This document shows, in pieces, positions 26,356 to 34,913 of a DNA stretch of 64,000 bases (position 1 is its first letter; each line of letters starts with the position of its first letter). Origin of the DNA: JAICKM01 sp038228295. GTDB lineage: Bacteria > Chloroflexota > Chloroflexia > QHBQ01 > JAICKM01. A program made the translations under genes and the position numbers. The notes under the pieces were generated by a model. That model was not told the origin of the DNA. It worked only from the letters and a program-made list of their open reading frames with translations, and did no database searches. The DNA is taken from NCBI GenBank assembly GCA_038228295.1, contig JBBRPH010000022.1:10375-74374 (forward strand). Direction: 5' to 3'.

Positions 26356-27087
26356 ATGACCACACCCCATGACAAGCACACAAACCCCCCGGCGCATAGT
26401 GCCGATAATCCCCCACTGACGCACGGCAGCGGCCAGTTCGGCGAGCTAGGCCAGGGCGGCCCCGGTAGCGATCTCACCCGGCAGATGGACAGCACCGGCC
26501 CGCAGACTGATAATAGCGGCGCGGTGGAGTTCATCCCGTGGGATGCTGCCGGCAAAATTGACGACGAAGTGGAACGCCGCACATGGCCGCCGGGTCAGGG
26601 GCCGAATGCGCCGGCAGGTACACCGCCGGCACCCAGCGGCGATGTCCACACCGGCGCGGTAAAGGGCGGCACCCATCAGGGCCAAGAAGACACCGGGCCG
26701 GGCCGCTACGGTGGGCCAACCGGCCATACAATGGCCGCCCAGCGCTACGCCGGGGCAAGCGACAACGCACCGACCGATCCGGTAGCCGGTGCCGTCACCA
26801 CACTCGCTGCTGAGACCGCCGCCGACCACACAATGCGCCCGGCCGGCCCCGGCGGGCAACATCAGACCTGGGAAGGCGGCACGGCCGGCGACCAAGCGAT
26901 GCAGGCCGCGCAAACCTTTGAACATACCGGCGGGCAGCCCACACCGGCCGCCGATACACACCCTAGCGGTGGCGGCAGCAGTAGCCGGCATAGTGGCACA
27001 GCAGGTAGCAGTGGACAGCATACCGGCCCTAGCAGCACGGGTCATAACACACCCCAGTCGAGCGGGCACGGCGAGACACATAAATAG
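26356..27087 (+). CDS. Low-complexity, probably disordered protein
   Basis: No family is recognised. The 243 residues are dominated by Gly, Thr, Pro, His, Gln, Ser and Asp, with almost no hydrophobic stretches. The only less biased part is VEFIPWDAAGKIDDEVERRTW near residues 55-75. The last ~45 residues are a Gly/Ser/His tail. It has a GGAGG site, a proper stop and a very strong terminator, so it is likely expressed. It lacks a signal peptide or membrane segment. Composition recalls desiccation-type hydrophilins or the His-rich mini-protein at 50379, but no homology is claimed. Confidence 0.6.
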   Translation: MTTPHDKHTNPPAHSADNPPLTHGSGQFGELGQGGPGSDLTRQMDSTGPQTDNSGAVEFIPWDAAGKIDDEVERRTWPPGQGPNAPAGTPPAPSGDVHTGAVKGGTHQGQEDTGPGRYGGPTGHTMAAQRYAGASDNAPTDPVAGAVTTLAAETAADHTMRPAGPGGQHQTWEGGTAGDQAMQAAQTFEHTGGQPTPAADTHPSGGGSSSRHSGTAGSSGQHTGPSSTGHNTPQSSGHGETHK

Positions 27088-27131
27088 GCACTACGCTACT
27101 ACCCGCCGTTCATAACAACAGATAGCCCCAT

Positions 27132-27191
27132 AAAAACAATAAGCAGCCAATGGGATACCTAAGTTAAACCCATTGGCTGCTTATTGTTTTT
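27132..27191. terminator. Bidirectional factor-independent terminator
   Basis: A perfect 23-bp stem (27132-27154 with 27169-27191) is flanked by A5 on the left and T5 on the right, so it works on either strand. It ends the disordered-protein transcript and, from the other side, the minus-strand operon that ends at 27295. Confidence 0.9.
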
Positions 27192-27294
27192 ATTGTATAG
27201 CAGGCTAATATCCTCGCCATAATGCTTCGCGGCGCAGCTTAGATCAACCCGTCAGTCGTGTTACTTCGTGTTCTTAGGCATCAAAATCATCGAC

Positions 27295-28293
27295 TCAAGC
27301 AAAAGGCCACGCATAACCCGCAACGGCCCAGCCGGGCAGCGCCTCGCGGCGCAGCAGTGTTGCAATCGCCACCCGGTGCGCTTCGCCGCCTTGCCCGGCC
27401 CAGTGGCGATGGACCACGCCGAGCAGATCGAGGTGATAGGCCAGCGCGTAGTAATGGGCTTGCTGCACAAACGCGGGCGGTAAGCGCCCGCCGGCGGTGT
27501 AGCCGGCCAGGAACGCGGCCGAGTCCAGGGGATCGGTAGGGTCGGCGAACAGCGGTGGGAAGTCGAGGGCAGCAGGCCCGACCTGTGCCCACTCGAAATC
27601 GAAGACGGCACTGATCAGCGGCGCACCGGCGGCGGGTTGCAGACACATAGCGTTCCAGAGGCCGAAATCGCCGTGGACCAAACTACGCGGCGGCCTGACC
27701 GGTACGCAGGTGCGGTATGCGACGAACCAGGCGCGTACTACCGCCAGTTCATCGGCCGGCAGCAGCGCGAGGTCAGCGGCTTGGGCCAATAAGTGATCAG
27801 TGTGGCAGGCTGTAACGGCCGCCCAAGACTCGTCCGTGCCCAACATCGCCGTCGCCGTGTCCCAGCCGCCGTAGCGGTCGCCCGGCAGCGGCAGGCTGTG
27901 CAGTCGTGCCAACGTCGCACCCAACTGCTGAGAGAGGTCCGCTTGTTCGGCATACGTAGCGGTGGACCAGAGGGTATCGCCCGGCCGGCCGGGCAGGTAT
28001 TCTAGCAGCAGGTAGTCGTAGGGAAGAATACGGCGATCCGTGTCCACAGCCAGCACGGCCGGTACACCTACCGTCCCTAGTCGCCCCGCCACCCAACGTA
28101 GCGCCCAGGCTTCTTTAGCGATCTTCGGGCTATCGGGTTCGCGCTGATTGATCCGTAACACAGCCTGCCCGTTCAGCAGCCAGGCCGGATTAACCACACC
28201 ACCGGCCAGAGGCGCGACACTGTGCAGCGGCCCTAGCTCCCACCGCGCCGCGACAGCCGCTAACTGCGCGTCGGTCGGCCGATAGGCGATCAC
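27295..28293 (-). CDS. APH/choline-kinase-like phosphotransferase
   Basis: The 332-residue kinase-like protein has the catalytic LVHGDFGLWNAM (HxDxxxxN) and the metal-binding VFDFEWA that replaces DFG in aminoglycoside phosphotransferases. An ATP-binding VLRINQREP with Lys/Arg lies near residue 47. It may phosphorylate a small hydroxylated compound; drug resistance is not implied. The GTG start overlaps the stop of the upstream receiver gene (GTGA), and it is the last gene of the glpX-rho operon. Confidence 0.8.
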   Translation of the reverse strand: MIAYRPTDAQLAAVAARWELGPLHSVAPLAGGVVNPAWLLNGQAVLRINQREPDSPKIAKEAWALRWVAGRLGTVGVPAVLAVDTDRRILPYDYLLLEYLPGRPGDTLWSTATYAEQADLSQQLGATLARLHSLPLPGDRYGGWDTATAMLGTDESWAAVTACHTDHLLAQAADLALLPADELAVVRAWFVAYRTCVPVRPPRSLVHGDFGLWNAMCLQPAAGAPLISAVFDFEWAQVGPAALDFPPLFADPTDPLDSAAFLAGYTAGGRLPPAFVQQAHYYALAYHLDLLGVVHRHWAGQGGEAHRVAIATLLRREALPGWAVAGYAWPFA

Positions 28294-28703
28294 CGCTTAG
28301 TCGCCGGCTGCGTCGCGCTAGTGTCTGGTGCGTGCTCCAATGCCTTGCGGACCGCGTCAACCAGATCATCAATATCAAACGGCTTAGGCACGACCGTGAT
28401 TCCTTTGGCGGTTAGCCAACCTTCAATCTCACGCACCTGCTGAAGGGCTGCCGTACAAACCAGGATGGGGATGTCGGCCGTCTCCCGCGTCATCTTCAAC
28501 TTTTGCAAGGTCTGCCAACCGTATTGTTCGGCGCCGATCAGATAATCGAGGATGATCAGATCCGGGTTGACCCGTTTGACTTCTGCAATATCGCGAATGC
28601 CGTAAGAAAACACCTCCACGCTATAGCCTTCGTCGGTCAGGATCGCACGGAATAGTTCCAGGATCTCTTGCGTGTCGTTGATGACCATAATGCACTGCGG
28701 CAT
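28290..28703 (-). CDS. Stand-alone receiver (CheY-like) response regulator
   Basis: The 137-residue protein is a single REC domain. The phospho-acceptor is Asp53 in LIILDYLIG, the acid pocket is Asn9-Asp10 in VINDTQ (one Asp replaced by Asn), the switch Thr is Thr84 and the Lys is Lys107 in PKPFD. It has no output domain, so it must act by protein contact. No kinase is adjacent. It starts 3 nt after the GNAT gene and overlaps the phosphotransferase gene downstream. Confidence 0.85.
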   Translation of the reverse strand: MPQCIMVINDTQEILELFRAILTDEGYSVEVFSYGIRDIAEVKRVNPDLIILDYLIGAEQYGWQTLQKLKMTRETADIPILVCTAALQQVREIEGWLTAKGITVVPKPFDIDDLVDAVRKALEHAPDTSATQPATKR

Positions 28704-28706
28704 AGT

Positions 28707-29690
28707 TTAGCCTTTCTGACTCTCGGCACGTGCAACGCGCAGAAAATGACGGTAGTCTATGACGGTTTTGTTGATGCGAAAGCCGGTGGCGGCGTACAGT
28801 GGCCCAGCCTCACGGTTGCTACTATCCATCCAGAGTTCCACGCAATCTACGCCGCGACTACGTAGCCAGCCGATGCTGTGGGTCAGTAAGGCGCGGCCCA
28901 AGCCCATACGCCGGTAAGCAGGGTCCACCCCCAGATCGTTAATCCAGCCGGTCTGTTCGCAGCGGCGGGTCTGCTCGTCGGGATTGATATAGCACCAGCA
29001 GAGGCCCATAACCTCGCCCTCCACATCCTCGGCCAGAAACAGGCCGGCGGGATCGAAACCGGGCCGTCGCAGATTGTCGCTCATTTGCTCGGTAGTTACG
29101 GCGTTGGCGTTGCGATGGTCGGCGAACGAAGCGTTGAGGATGCCGTGAACTGCGGCTTCGTCTGTCGCGGGCTGGAAAGTGCGGAGGCGGAGGCCCGGCG
29201 GCAACGACGCGGCGGGCACGACTACCGTGGCGTCCAAACGCAGCCGGGTATAACGGCGCACCGGCTCGTAGCCCAGGTGGGCGATCCAGGCGTTGGCCTG
29301 GATCAGGCGCTTATCAACAGCGAAATCAATCCACAACACGCCCATGCGCCGCGCCCGCCCGCGCACACAGTCGGCCAGAGCGGTGCCGATGCCCTGGCCG
29401 CGCCAGGGGGGGGCAACCACCACCCAGCCGCGCGCGCCATCGTCGCCGGGTTGGTGATGCACATCGGCATAGCCGACGATCTCGCCGCCTGGTTTGCCGG
29501 CCACAAAGTGGTTGTGCGGCTCGGTTTGTCTGCTCACCCATAGCTCAAACTCCCGCACGCTCGTTGCCTCATCGGCCCCGTCCACTGCGTCGGCAGCGTT
29601 GATCAGCGCTGCTACGGCGGGGATGTCGGCCGGGGTCAGCGTGCGGATCGGCGCAGGGCCCCGGTCGGCGGGCTGGAGGTCAGCAGCCAT
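28707..29690 (-). CDS. Tandem GNAT acetyltransferase
   Basis: The 327 residues hold two GNAT domains. The first (about 15-160) has the acetyl-CoA loop PPWRGQGIGTALADC; the second (about 170-320) has DPAYRRMGLGRALLTHSIGW, with the Q/RxxGxG/A motif intact in both. Two-domain GNATs include mycothiol synthase-like and peptide-acetylating enzymes, but no substrate is clear. The ATG at 29690 overlaps the stop of the upstream phosphoesterase gene by 11 nt, so translation is coupled. Confidence 0.8.
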   Translation of the reverse strand: MAADLQPADRGPAPIRTLTPADIPAVAALINAADAVDGADEATSVREFELWVSRQTEPHNHFVAGKPGGEIVGYADVHHQPGDDGARGWVVVAPPWRGQGIGTALADCVRGRARRMGVLWIDFAVDKRLIQANAWIAHLGYEPVRRYTRLRLDATVVVPAASLPPGLRLRTFQPATDEAAVHGILNASFADHRNANAVTTEQMSDNLRRPGFDPAGLFLAEDVEGEVMGLCWCYINPDEQTRRCEQTGWINDLGVDPAYRRMGLGRALLTHSIGWLRSRGVDCVELWMDSSNREAGPLYAATGFRINKTVIDYRHFLRVARAESQKG

Positions 29691-30651
29691 CGGGGGCAGA
29701 AGCGGTGGATTGCCGGCCGCCACGCTGATCCTGGGAGCGGCCCTCAGCCAGCAGCACGAGCCGGTTGCGGTCGGCGGGATCATAGGCGAGGGCGATATCA
29801 GTGTCGTAGAACCGTTGGCGGGCCAGGGTCAGCAAATCAGGATCGGCAGGGCTGTGCGTCTCCCAAGCCGCCGTCCAGCCGGCGTCTACATCACGCACAT
29901 CCAGGATGCGGTAGACCAGTGGGTAGCTACCCAGGCCCGCCGTCGCTACATTGAGGCGGCCCCGGCGCGTAACAACCTGGTTTAGGTGGTCGTGACCTGT
30001 CAGCACCACGCGCACCGCCGACCGGCGATCCAGGATCGCCTCCACAGCAGCCCCGTTGCGACACATAAAATTATCCCACGGAACCCCGGTCCCTGTCGGA
30101 TCGGTTTGCTTGTCGTAGAGGGGGTACAGCGGGTGGTGAACGGCAACGACCACCAGCGGCGCGGTCTCGACGGCCAGCGTTTGGTCAAGCCAGGCGAGTT
30201 GCGCCGCATCCACAGTACCCGCCCAATCGCCGACGATGTTAGAATCGAGGCCGATCAGGCAGGCATTGCTGTTGAGTTGAACCCGCCAACCGCCGATCTC
30301 CGAGGCAACACCATAGACATCGGGCCGCCCTAGTTGCCGGTAGAAGGCACGGCGATCTATCTTGTCTAGTTGCGGTGACCAAGCCGTATCGTGATTGCCG
30401 GGGATAGCATACCACGGCACAGCCAGCCGGTCGAGCCGAGCAACCACATCAGCTAGTTCGGCAGCCGTCCCGCCGTCCGTCAGATCGCCGGTCACGATCA
30501 CCGCATCCACGCCGGGCAGCGCGTTGATCTCCGCGACGGCGGCCGTCAACAGCGCGCCGGCCCGGTCGGGCAGCACCATGCCGTTGCTGGCTGCCGCCGC
30601 GTGCCCCAAGTGAATATCGGTGATGTGGACCAGGCGCAGGTTAGCTGACAT
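29680..30651 (-). CDS. Calcineurin-like metallophosphoesterase
   Basis: All metal-binding motifs are present: Asp12 and His14 in ITDIHLGH, Asp56 in VTGDLTDGG, the GNHD at 85-88, HHPLYP and GHDH. It resembles the CpdA/class III cyclic-nucleotide phosphodiesterase group, although the second motif metals could serve other phosphodiesters. The ~60-residue tail after the core is Asp/Arg-rich. Its ATG overlaps the end of rho by 11 nt, so the two are co-translated. Confidence 0.85.
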   Translation of the reverse strand: MSANLRLVHITDIHLGHAAAASNGMVLPDRAGALLTAAVAEINALPGVDAVIVTGDLTDGGTAAELADVVARLDRLAVPWYAIPGNHDTAWSPQLDKIDRRAFYRQLGRPDVYGVASEIGGWRVQLNSNACLIGLDSNIVGDWAGTVDAAQLAWLDQTLAVETAPLVVVAVHHPLYPLYDKQTDPTGTGVPWDNFMCRNGAAVEAILDRRSAVRVVLTGHDHLNQVVTRRGRLNVATAGLGSYPLVYRILDVRDVDAGWTAAWETHSPADPDLLTLARQRFYDTDIALAYDPADRNRLVLLAEGRSQDQRGGRQSTASAPDGC

Positions 30652-31897
30652 CTTTGGTCAGGGTTGCCAGGAACTCGGCGTTATCGCCGGTCTTCGCCAA
30701 GCGGGCCAGCAGCAGTTCGATACCCTCGGTGCCGCCCAGCACCGAAACCATGCGCCGCATCGTCCAGACCTGCTTAAGCGTCTGCGGGTCCAGCAGCAAC
30801 TCCTCGCGGCGGGTGCCGGAGCGCACCACATCAATCGAGGGGAAGATACGCCGCTCGGCCAGCTTGCGGTCGAGGTGTAGTTCCATGTTGCCGGTGCCTT
30901 TGAACTCTTCGTAAATCACGTCGTCCATACGGCTGCCGGTATCTACCAAGCAGGTGGCGATAATCGTCAGACTGCCGCCTTCTTCCAGGTTGCGTGCCGC
31001 ACCGAAGAAGCGCTTGGGCGGATAGAGCGCCACCGGGTCCATACCACCGGAGAGCGTGCGTCCGCTGGGTGGCACCTGCAAGTTGTAGGCGCGCGCTAGA
31101 CGGGTGATACTATCCAGCAAGATTACCACGTCGCGGCCCGACTCGACCAACCGCTTGGCCCGCTCCATCGCCATTTCGGCCACTTTGGTGTGGTCTTCCA
31201 CCGGCTCATCGAAGGTCGAAGAGATGACTTCGCCGTGGACCGAACGCTTCATGTCGGTGACTTCTTCGGGCCGCTCACCGATCAGGGCCACCATCAGGTG
31301 GATGTCTTCGCCGTAGTTAGTCGAGATGCCGTTGGCGATAGCTTTGAGCAGCATCGTCTTGCCGGCTTTGGGCGGCGACACGATCAGACCGCGCTGACCG
31401 CGTCCGATAGGCGACACCAGGTTGAGCAGTCGTGTGTCGAGTGTCTGCGCGACAGTCTCCAGATTGATCAGCCGGCGCGGGAAGATCGGGGTGAGGGCGT
31501 CGAAGTGCGGGCGGCGGCGGGCCACATCGGGGTCCAGGCCGTTGACGGCTTCTACGCGCAGCATACTATAATACTTTTCGCTCTCTTTGGGCGGGCGCAC
31601 CTGACCAGAGACGCGATCGCCGGTGCGGAGCGCAAAGCGGCGAATCTGCGACTGACTCACATAAATGTCTTCGTGGCCGGGTAGGTAGCGGCCGTCTTGC
31701 CGCAGGAAGCCGAAGCCCTCATCCATCGTCTCCAGCACCCCGGCGGCAAAGATGTTGCCCTGCTGCTCGGTTTGCGCCTGGAGGATACGGAAGGCCAGTT
31801 CCTGCTTTTTCAGCCGGCTATAACCCGAAATGTCCAACTCTTTCGCCAGGTCTTGTAATTCATCTATCGTTTTGCTTTCTAATTCTGCTAGATTCAT
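30641..31897 (-). CDS. rho: Transcription termination factor Rho
   Basis: The 418-residue hexameric RNA helicase has an N-terminal Rho-N helix-turn segment (ELQDLAKELDISGYSRLKKQ), an OSB cold-shock RNA-binding domain (about 50-115, GVLETMDEGFGFLRQ) and the ATPase core. The Walker A motif VSPPKAGKTM spans about 173-182, with Walker B VVILLDSITRLARAYN and the Q/R-loop region. It lacks the long N-terminal insertion of some Actinobacteria. ATG 31897 has AAGGATC upstream. The gene follows glpX by 17 nt. Many genes here end in hairpins without U-runs, which fits an active Rho. Confidence 0.95.
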   Translation of the reverse strand: MNLAELESKTIDELQDLAKELDISGYSRLKKQELAFRILQAQTEQQGNIFAAGVLETMDEGFGFLRQDGRYLPGHEDIYVSQSQIRRFALRTGDRVSGQVRPPKESEKYYSMLRVEAVNGLDPDVARRRPHFDALTPIFPRRLINLETVAQTLDTRLLNLVSPIGRGQRGLIVSPPKAGKTMLLKAIANGISTNYGEDIHLMVALIGERPEEVTDMKRSVHGEVISSTFDEPVEDHTKVAEMAMERAKRLVESGRDVVILLDSITRLARAYNLQVPPSGRTLSGGMDPVALYPPKRFFGAARNLEEGGSLTIIATCLVDTGSRMDDVIYEEFKGTGNMELHLDRKLAERRIFPSIDVVRSGTRREELLLDPQTLKQVWTMRRMVSVLGGTEGIELLLARLAKTGDNAEFLATLTKDVS

Positions 31898-31914
31898 AGG
31901 GGTGATCCTTTTAC

Positions 31915-32931
31915 TTATACTGAGGCAAGGGGGACTTCCACCGGCGCAGCGGCCAGGCTGGAGTACATCGCCAATTTCTTCCACCGATGGTGTGCTTCCA
32001 TCCGCCGCACAGTGCCGGTCTTGCCGCGCATAATCAGCGAATGAGTCGTTGCGCCGTCACTATAAAATTGCACGCCGCGCACTAGATCCCCATCGGTAAT
32101 ACCGGTGGCGGCAAAATATACGTCATCGGAACGGACTAAATCCTCGGTCCGTAGCACCTGATGAATATCTACGCCCAGCCCTTCGACTTGCCAACGCTCT
32201 TGCTCGTTACGGGGGTAGAGGCGACATTGCATTTCGCCGCCGATACAACGGATGGCGGCCGCAGCCAGCACGGCTTCGGGCGCGCCGCCGATGCCGATCG
32301 GGATGTCCACGGCGGTGTCGGGGGTGGCAGCGGCAATTGCGGCAGCTACATCGCCGTCACCGATAATCTTCACGCGCGCACCCGCCTCGCGGATCTCTCC
32401 GATCATGGCGGCATGGCGCGGGCGGTCCAGAATGATCGCTGTGATGTCGCTAGGCGCGCAGCCCTTATGGCGCGCCAGCGCCTGGATATTCCATTTGATA
32501 GACTGGGTGATGTCAATGACACCGACCGCATCAGGACCGACCGCCAGCTTCTCCATATAGTAGATGCCCGGTGGTGCGCCGTAAAGCGTGCCGCAGGGGG
32601 CGGCGGCTACCACCGCTATCGCGCCCGGCAAACCAAGCGCGGTTAGGCGCGTGCCGTCAATGGGGTCCACCGCGATGTCTACGTCGGGGCTGTGACCGTT
32701 GCCGATCTCTTCACCGATATAGAGCATCGGCGCTTCGTCTTTCTCGCCCTCGCCAATGACGACGACCCCGTGCATATCCACGCTGCCTAGCACATGGCGT
32801 AGTGCATTGACTGCTGCCCCGTCGGCGGCGTTTTTGTCGCCCCGCCCCATCCAGCGCGCCGCCGCCAGCGCGCCGGCTTCCGTCGCGCGCACCAACTCCA
32901 TACCCAAGTTACGGGTGATTTCATCCGCCAT
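31915..32931 (-). CDS. glpX: Class II fructose-1,6-bisphosphatase
   Basis: GlpX removes the 1-phosphate from fructose-1,6-bisphosphate in gluconeogenesis. Signatures are VVIGEGEKDEAPML (58-70) and the metal-site VDPIDGTRL (88-96), with DRPRH and GGAPEAVLAAAAIRC later. At 338 residues the length is normal. AAGGAG lies about 12 nt before the ATG. It heads the operon glpX-rho-phosphoesterase-GNAT-receiver-kinase. The upstream 380 nt (32932-33310) shows no gene and no clear promoter. Confidence 0.95.
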   Translation of the reverse strand: MADEITRNLGMELVRATEAGALAAARWMGRGDKNAADGAAVNALRHVLGSVDMHGVVVIGEGEKDEAPMLYIGEEIGNGHSPDVDIAVDPIDGTRLTALGLPGAIAVVAAAPCGTLYGAPPGIYYMEKLAVGPDAVGVIDITQSIKWNIQALARHKGCAPSDITAIILDRPRHAAMIGEIREAGARVKIIGDGDVAAAIAAATPDTAVDIPIGIGGAPEAVLAAAAIRCIGGEMQCRLYPRNEQERWQVEGLGVDIHQVLRTEDLVRSDDVYFAATGITDGDLVRGVQFYSDGATTHSLIMRGKTGTVRRMEAHHRWKKLAMYSSLAAAPVEVPLASV

Positions 32932-33310
32932 GCGGTTTGCTACTCCTTTGGACTACCAATGCGTAACGCTTGACCCCAGTGACTGCGTGCGCTAACAGCT
33001 ACCCGACATGCTCGGTCGGCAGCACAGCCCGCACTACCTATGCAGCAAGATCAAAGGCTTTAGTCTGGTTAGTGGGTTTATCGGCGCACTCAGTTGATAT
33101 GGGATCGCTACAGGTGGATCACTCTAGCTCGACCAATGTGTCTGCAAATACCTCTAGCTCTACAGCCTAGGGGCAGCCCTAACACACTCACGATAGATGA
33201 ATAATTGAGAGAAGCGCGTCCCGGAGTTACAGCGCCGACCCAGGCGGCCGGTCTGTAGCAGTGTGAAGCAAAATACGTACCACGACGGGCTGTAGCAACA
33301 CGGGATGGGC

Positions 33311-33399
33311 GGGGAGATAGGGATTCGAACCCTAGAAGCAAGTTTACCCTGCTTAACCGCTTAGCAGGCGGCCCCATTCGACCACTCTGGCATCTCCCC
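33311..33399 (-). tRNA. tRNA-Ser (GCU)
   Basis: The minus strand folds as a class II tRNA: a 7-bp acceptor stem GGGGAGA/TCTCCCC (33393-33399 with 33311-33317), a D arm, an anticodon loop CTGCTAA with anticodon GCT, a long variable arm and a T arm with GGTTCGAATCC. The long variable arm and GCU anticodon identify serine (AGC/AGT codons). No CCA is encoded. Confidence 0.95.
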
Positions 33400-33510
33400 C
33401 AGTAGTGTGGACAAGATTATTATAACATAGCCGCCACGTGAATGCAAGGCGCGCAAACGATGGATTCCCTACCCTGAGCAGCGCAACTGCCGACCTAGTG
33501 CTATCCCGGC

Positions 33511-33540
33511 TTGACGCGCCCGGCCCTGCGCGCCTATACT
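33511..33540 (+). promoter_or_regulatory. Promoter of the amidase gene
   Basis: TTGACG (33511-33516), an 18-nt spacer and TATACT (33535-33540) form a good sigma70-type promoter 53 nt before the amidase ATG. Confidence 0.7.
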
Positions 33541-33593
33541 AAAGGCGGGCCGCTGCCCCCCAGCAAACCCACTCGGCCCACGAGAGAAACAAA

Positions 33594-34847
33594 ATGCCCG
33601 ATCCTACAATGCCCGACGCGCCCGCCCCAGCGCAGCAACCTGGTGAGCGCGAAGCCACCGACCAGCCGCCACCCATTCACGGTCCACTTACGCAGAGCCA
33701 GATCCTGAGCCTAGTGGTGCCCGCTGCTAGCTTCTTATTGCTGGTCGGCCTGTTGCTGTGGGGTACGCTATCCAATGTGCAACCCGGCGGCGCGACCGGT
33801 GCCCCCACCCTAACCCGCGCCATGTCCGCTGGAGTGACTGTTATACCGACAGTTGCAACCCCACAACGCCTAACCCTCGCTAGGATCAACACTGTGACGG
33901 CGGTCGCCGACATCCAGCAACCCTTAGCGCCGACCGCTACAACCATTACGCCGCCGACCGGCGTACCCACGCCGGCAAACGGACCAACCGGCGCGCCGAC
34001 GGTTGTACCTCCTACCGACGTGCCGCTCACTGCTCCTAGCCCACCAACCGCTTTGTCCACCACCCCACCTACCGGCTCGCCCGTCACCCCCACTCAACAC
34101 TCAACACTCAACACTCAACATGCCCCCCTGGCGGGCCGGCATATTGGTCTGGACCCCGGCCACGGCCCACGGAACGACCTGGGTGCAGTGTTGGTGGACG
34201 CGACCGGTAGCAAGCTGATCCTGTCCGAAGATGAACTGAATCTTGATGTGGCACTGCGTTGCCGCACACTGCTCCAAGCGCGCGGAGCTATTGTAACTCT
34301 CACCCGCGATAGTAAAGACCATTTCACTGCTCCGTGGCCGCCCGACACCAACGGCGACGGCATCAAGAACGGCGAGGCCGACGATTTGCAGGAGCGGATC
34401 GACATCTTCAACGCGGCCAAAGTAGAGGTGTTCCTGAGCATCCACGCCAACAGCAGCATCAATCCGGCCAAGCGGCACGGTATCCAGGCACTCTACTGCG
34501 CCGCCGACGATTGCGCCACGCCTGCGGCCAACAAGCGGTTGGGCCTCGCGGTGTTAGACCACCTGGAAACGGCGCTTGCCGCCGCCGGCAGTCCGATCCA
34601 GCAACGCGAACTCCGCAATGATATGTGGTCGGATGTACCCGGCGAAGCGCCTTCGCACCTGTTTATGCTTGGCCCCGCTGCGCTACCCCGCCACCCGCGC
34701 GCCTTGATGATGCCCGGCATAATCATCGAATCGCTCTATGTCACCTCGCCGCCCGAAGCCGCTGAACTGCTCCAGGACCGAGTACGCCAGACGATTGCCC
34801 TGTCCTATGCCGATGCCTTACAGGAGTTTTTAACCACTACGCCGTGA
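33594..34847 (+). CDS. Membrane-anchored N-acetylmuramoyl-L-alanine amidase (Amidase_3)
   Basis: The 417-residue cell-wall enzyme has one N-terminal transmembrane helix (about 38-57), a Thr/Pro-rich stalk to ~180 and a zinc amidase domain (about 182-412). Zinc ligands are His in LDPGHGPRND, Glu in SEDELNLDV and His in FLSIHANSS; the catalytic Glu is in GIIIESLYV. A DTNGDGIKNGEADD loop resembles a calcium EF-hand. It would cleave the peptide from muramic acid during cell separation. Part of the stalk (STLNTQH) is encoded by an ACTCAAC tandem repeat. The ribosome site is weak. Confidence 0.85.
   Translation: MPDPTMPDAPAPAQQPGEREATDQPPPIHGPLTQSQILSLVVPAASFLLLVGLLLWGTLSNVQPGGATGAPTLTRAMSAGVTVIPTVATPQRLTLARINTVTAVADIQQPLAPTATTITPPTGVPTPANGPTGAPTVVPPTDVPLTAPSPPTALSTTPPTGSPVTPTQHSTLNTQHAPLAGRHIGLDPGHGPRNDLGAVLVDATGSKLILSEDELNLDVALRCRTLLQARGAIVTLTRDSKDHFTAPWPPDTNGDGIKNGEADDLQERIDIFNAAKVEVFLSIHANSSINPAKRHGIQALYCAADDCATPAANKRLGLAVLDHLETALAAAGSPIQQRELRNDMWSDVPGEAPSHLFMLGPAALPRHPRALMMPGIIIESLYVTSPPEAAELLQDRVRQTIALSYADALQEFLTTTP
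34092..34119. repeat. Heptanucleotide repeat (ACTCAAC)4 in the amidase stalk
   Basis: Four exact tandem copies of ACTCAAC lie in frame in the linker of the amidase. Length change by one unit would shift the frame, so copy number matters. Confidence 0.85.
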
Positions 34848-34851
34848 AGCA

Positions 34852-34869
34852 GTTCTTTTACAAGAACTA
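34852..34869. terminator. Small hairpin after the amidase gene
   Basis: AGTTCTT pairs with AAGAACT around a TTAC loop, 5 nt past the amidase stop. It is followed by A-rich sequence containing AAAATGG repeats that partly mirror the 3' end of the convergent glycosyltransferase gene. Confidence 0.4.
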
Positions 34870-34913
34870 ATAGCGAAAAATGGAAAATGGAAAGTGGGAA
34901 GTGTGCTAGTTTG

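Noticed and set aside
32970..33170. Small ORF between glpX and tRNA-Ser
   Set aside because: It has no ribosome site, no recognisable sequence and atypical Ser/Thr-rich composition; treated as non-coding.
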